Shown here: positions 6,522 to 7,236 of the stretch, one piece after another
Layout: each line of letters begins with the position of its first letter
Position numbering within the stretch: the first letter of the stretch is position 1
DNA from: Planctomycetaceae bacterium
GTDB taxonomy: Bacteria > Planctomycetota > Planctomycetia > Pirellulales > UBA1268
Reading direction: 5' to 3'
Assembly: GCA_005789975.1 (NCBI GenBank)
Contig: SXWC01000009.1
Span: forward strand, 1-7,236
Length of the DNA: 7,236 nt
Program-made: the position numbers and the translations under genes
Notes under the pieces: generated by a model
Told to the model about the DNA's origin: nothing
Databases searched by the model: none
Seen by the model: the letters and a program-made list of their open reading frames with translations, nothing else

Positions 6522-7236
6522 ATGTTCCGCTGGCTCGGTCCGCTCGCTCCCGGAAGGCGTCCGGCGATCACCGCAGCGACGTGGCGGCAGGTGCGCGAGA
6601 TCGACGCGCTCGCCCCGCAGATGGCGGCACTCGACGACGTGGCCCTCAAGCGGCTCGGCCGCTCGCTCTCCTACCGTGCGAAGTCGGGCGAGCCGCTCGA
6701 CTCGCTCCTCGTGGAGACCTTCGCCGCCACGCGGGAAGCCGGCCGCCGCCGACTCGGCATGCGGCACTACGACGTGCAACTCCTGGCGGGCTCGGCGCTC
6801 GTCAAGGGTGCGATCGCCGAAATGCAGACCGGTGAGGGAAAGACGCTCGTTGCCACCCTGCCGCTCGTGCTCTACGCGCTGGCCGGCAAGGGCGTGCACC
6901 TCGCGACGGTGAACGACTACCTCGCCCGCCGCGACGCCGAATGGATGATGCCGATCTACGAGGCGCTCGGCCTCAAGGTGGGCATCGTCGAATCGCAGAT
7001 GGACTTCGATGCCCGACGAAGTGCCTACGCCTGCGACGTGACCTACGGCACGGCCAAGGAGTTCGGCTTCGACTTTCTCAAGGACCGGCTCCTCAAGCGG
7101 CAACTCGACGAGGGCGGTTCTGATTTGGGGGCGATGCTCACCGGCGGCTCGGCTGCCGGCGCCACCAAACTCCTGCAACGGCCGTTCTGGTTCGCGCTCG
7201 TCGATGAGGCCGACAACGTCCTGATCGACGAGGCGC
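6522..7236 (+). CDS. SecA-family preprotein translocase ATPase, N-terminal part (truncated by window end)
   Basis: SecA is the motor ATPase that pushes unfolded preproteins through SecYEG. The 238 visible residues cover the start of nucleotide-binding domain 1. FAATREAGRRRLGMRHYDVQ (67-86) matches the SecA block before the helicase core; IAEMQTGEGKTL (98-109) contains the Walker A with K107; GKGVHLATVNDYLARRDAEW (122-141) and VTYGTAKEFGFDFLKDRL (173-190) are SecA-specific; the DEAD box is D228-E229-A230-D231 followed by NVLIDEA. Differences from canonical SecA: the conserved NDR region near the N-terminus is not recognisable, YGTAKE replaces YGTNxE, FLKD replaces YLRD, and the link between LKDR and WFALVDE is 33 residues instead of 13 in E. 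coli, rich in Gly and Ala. It may therefore be a divergent main SecA or a paralogue; the missing C-terminus prevents a decision, so no symbol is given. An in-frame ATG at 6498 would add eight residues. Confidence 0.9.
   Translation, partial: MFRWLGPLAPGRRPAITAATWRQVREIDALAPQMAALDDVALKRLGRSLSYRAKSGEPLDSLLVETFAATREAGRRRLGMRHYDVQLLAGSALVKGAIAEMQTGEGKTLVATLPLVLYALAGKGVHLATVNDYLARRDAEWMMPIYEALGLKVGIVESQMDFDARRSAYACDVTYGTAKEFGFDFLKDRLLKRQLDEGGSDLGAMLTGGSAAGATKLLQRPFWFALVDEADNVLIDEA

Overview
This window reads as chromosomal DNA of a high-GC Gram-negative-type bacterium. The strong G/C bias at third codon positions, a lipoprotein with a type II signal peptide, and the style of the Dus, QueG and SecA-like proteins suggest a planctomycete (Pirellulales-like). 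That placement is an inference from protein style, not from a marker gene. The window is densely coding. No tRNA, rRNA, CRISPR array, insertion sequence or phage gene is visible.

Positions 1-4176 hold a tight co-directional + strand cluster: the C-terminal part of 6-phosphogluconate dehydrogenase (gnd), an SDR-family sugar(-acid) oxidoreductase, glucose-6-phosphate dehydrogenase (zwf) and a tRNA-dihydrouridine synthase (dus). The gaps are 10 nt, 4 nt and a 4-nt GTGA overlap, so this is almost certainly one operon. Zwf and Gnd are the two NADPH-producing steps of the oxidative pentose phosphate pathway. The SDR probably also uses NADP(H), and Dus enzymes consume NADPH, so a shared cofactor theme is plausible. 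No 6-phosphogluconolactonase gene lies within the window.

Positions 4286-5494 hold queG on the - strand, encoding epoxyqueuosine reductase, the last step of queuosine synthesis. It faces dus tail to tail across 109 nt with no clear intrinsic terminator. Two tRNA-modification genes therefore sit side by side.

Positions 5702-6418 (+) encode a small Pro/Ala-rich, then Gln/Asn-rich lipoprotein with heptad-like repeats and a 44-residue super-repeat. It is divergent from queG. After a 103-nt gap containing a strong hairpin comes the 5' part of a SecA-family translocase ATPase (6522 to the window edge). It has a Gly/Ala-rich insertion before its DEAD box and looks like a divergent SecA or SecA paralogue.

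Most of the content is housekeeping. The items most worth a second look are the SecA-like protein and the hairpin before it, the repeat architecture of the lipoprotein, and the SDR enclosed by gnd and zwf. I do not see convincing evidence of a wholly new biological system.
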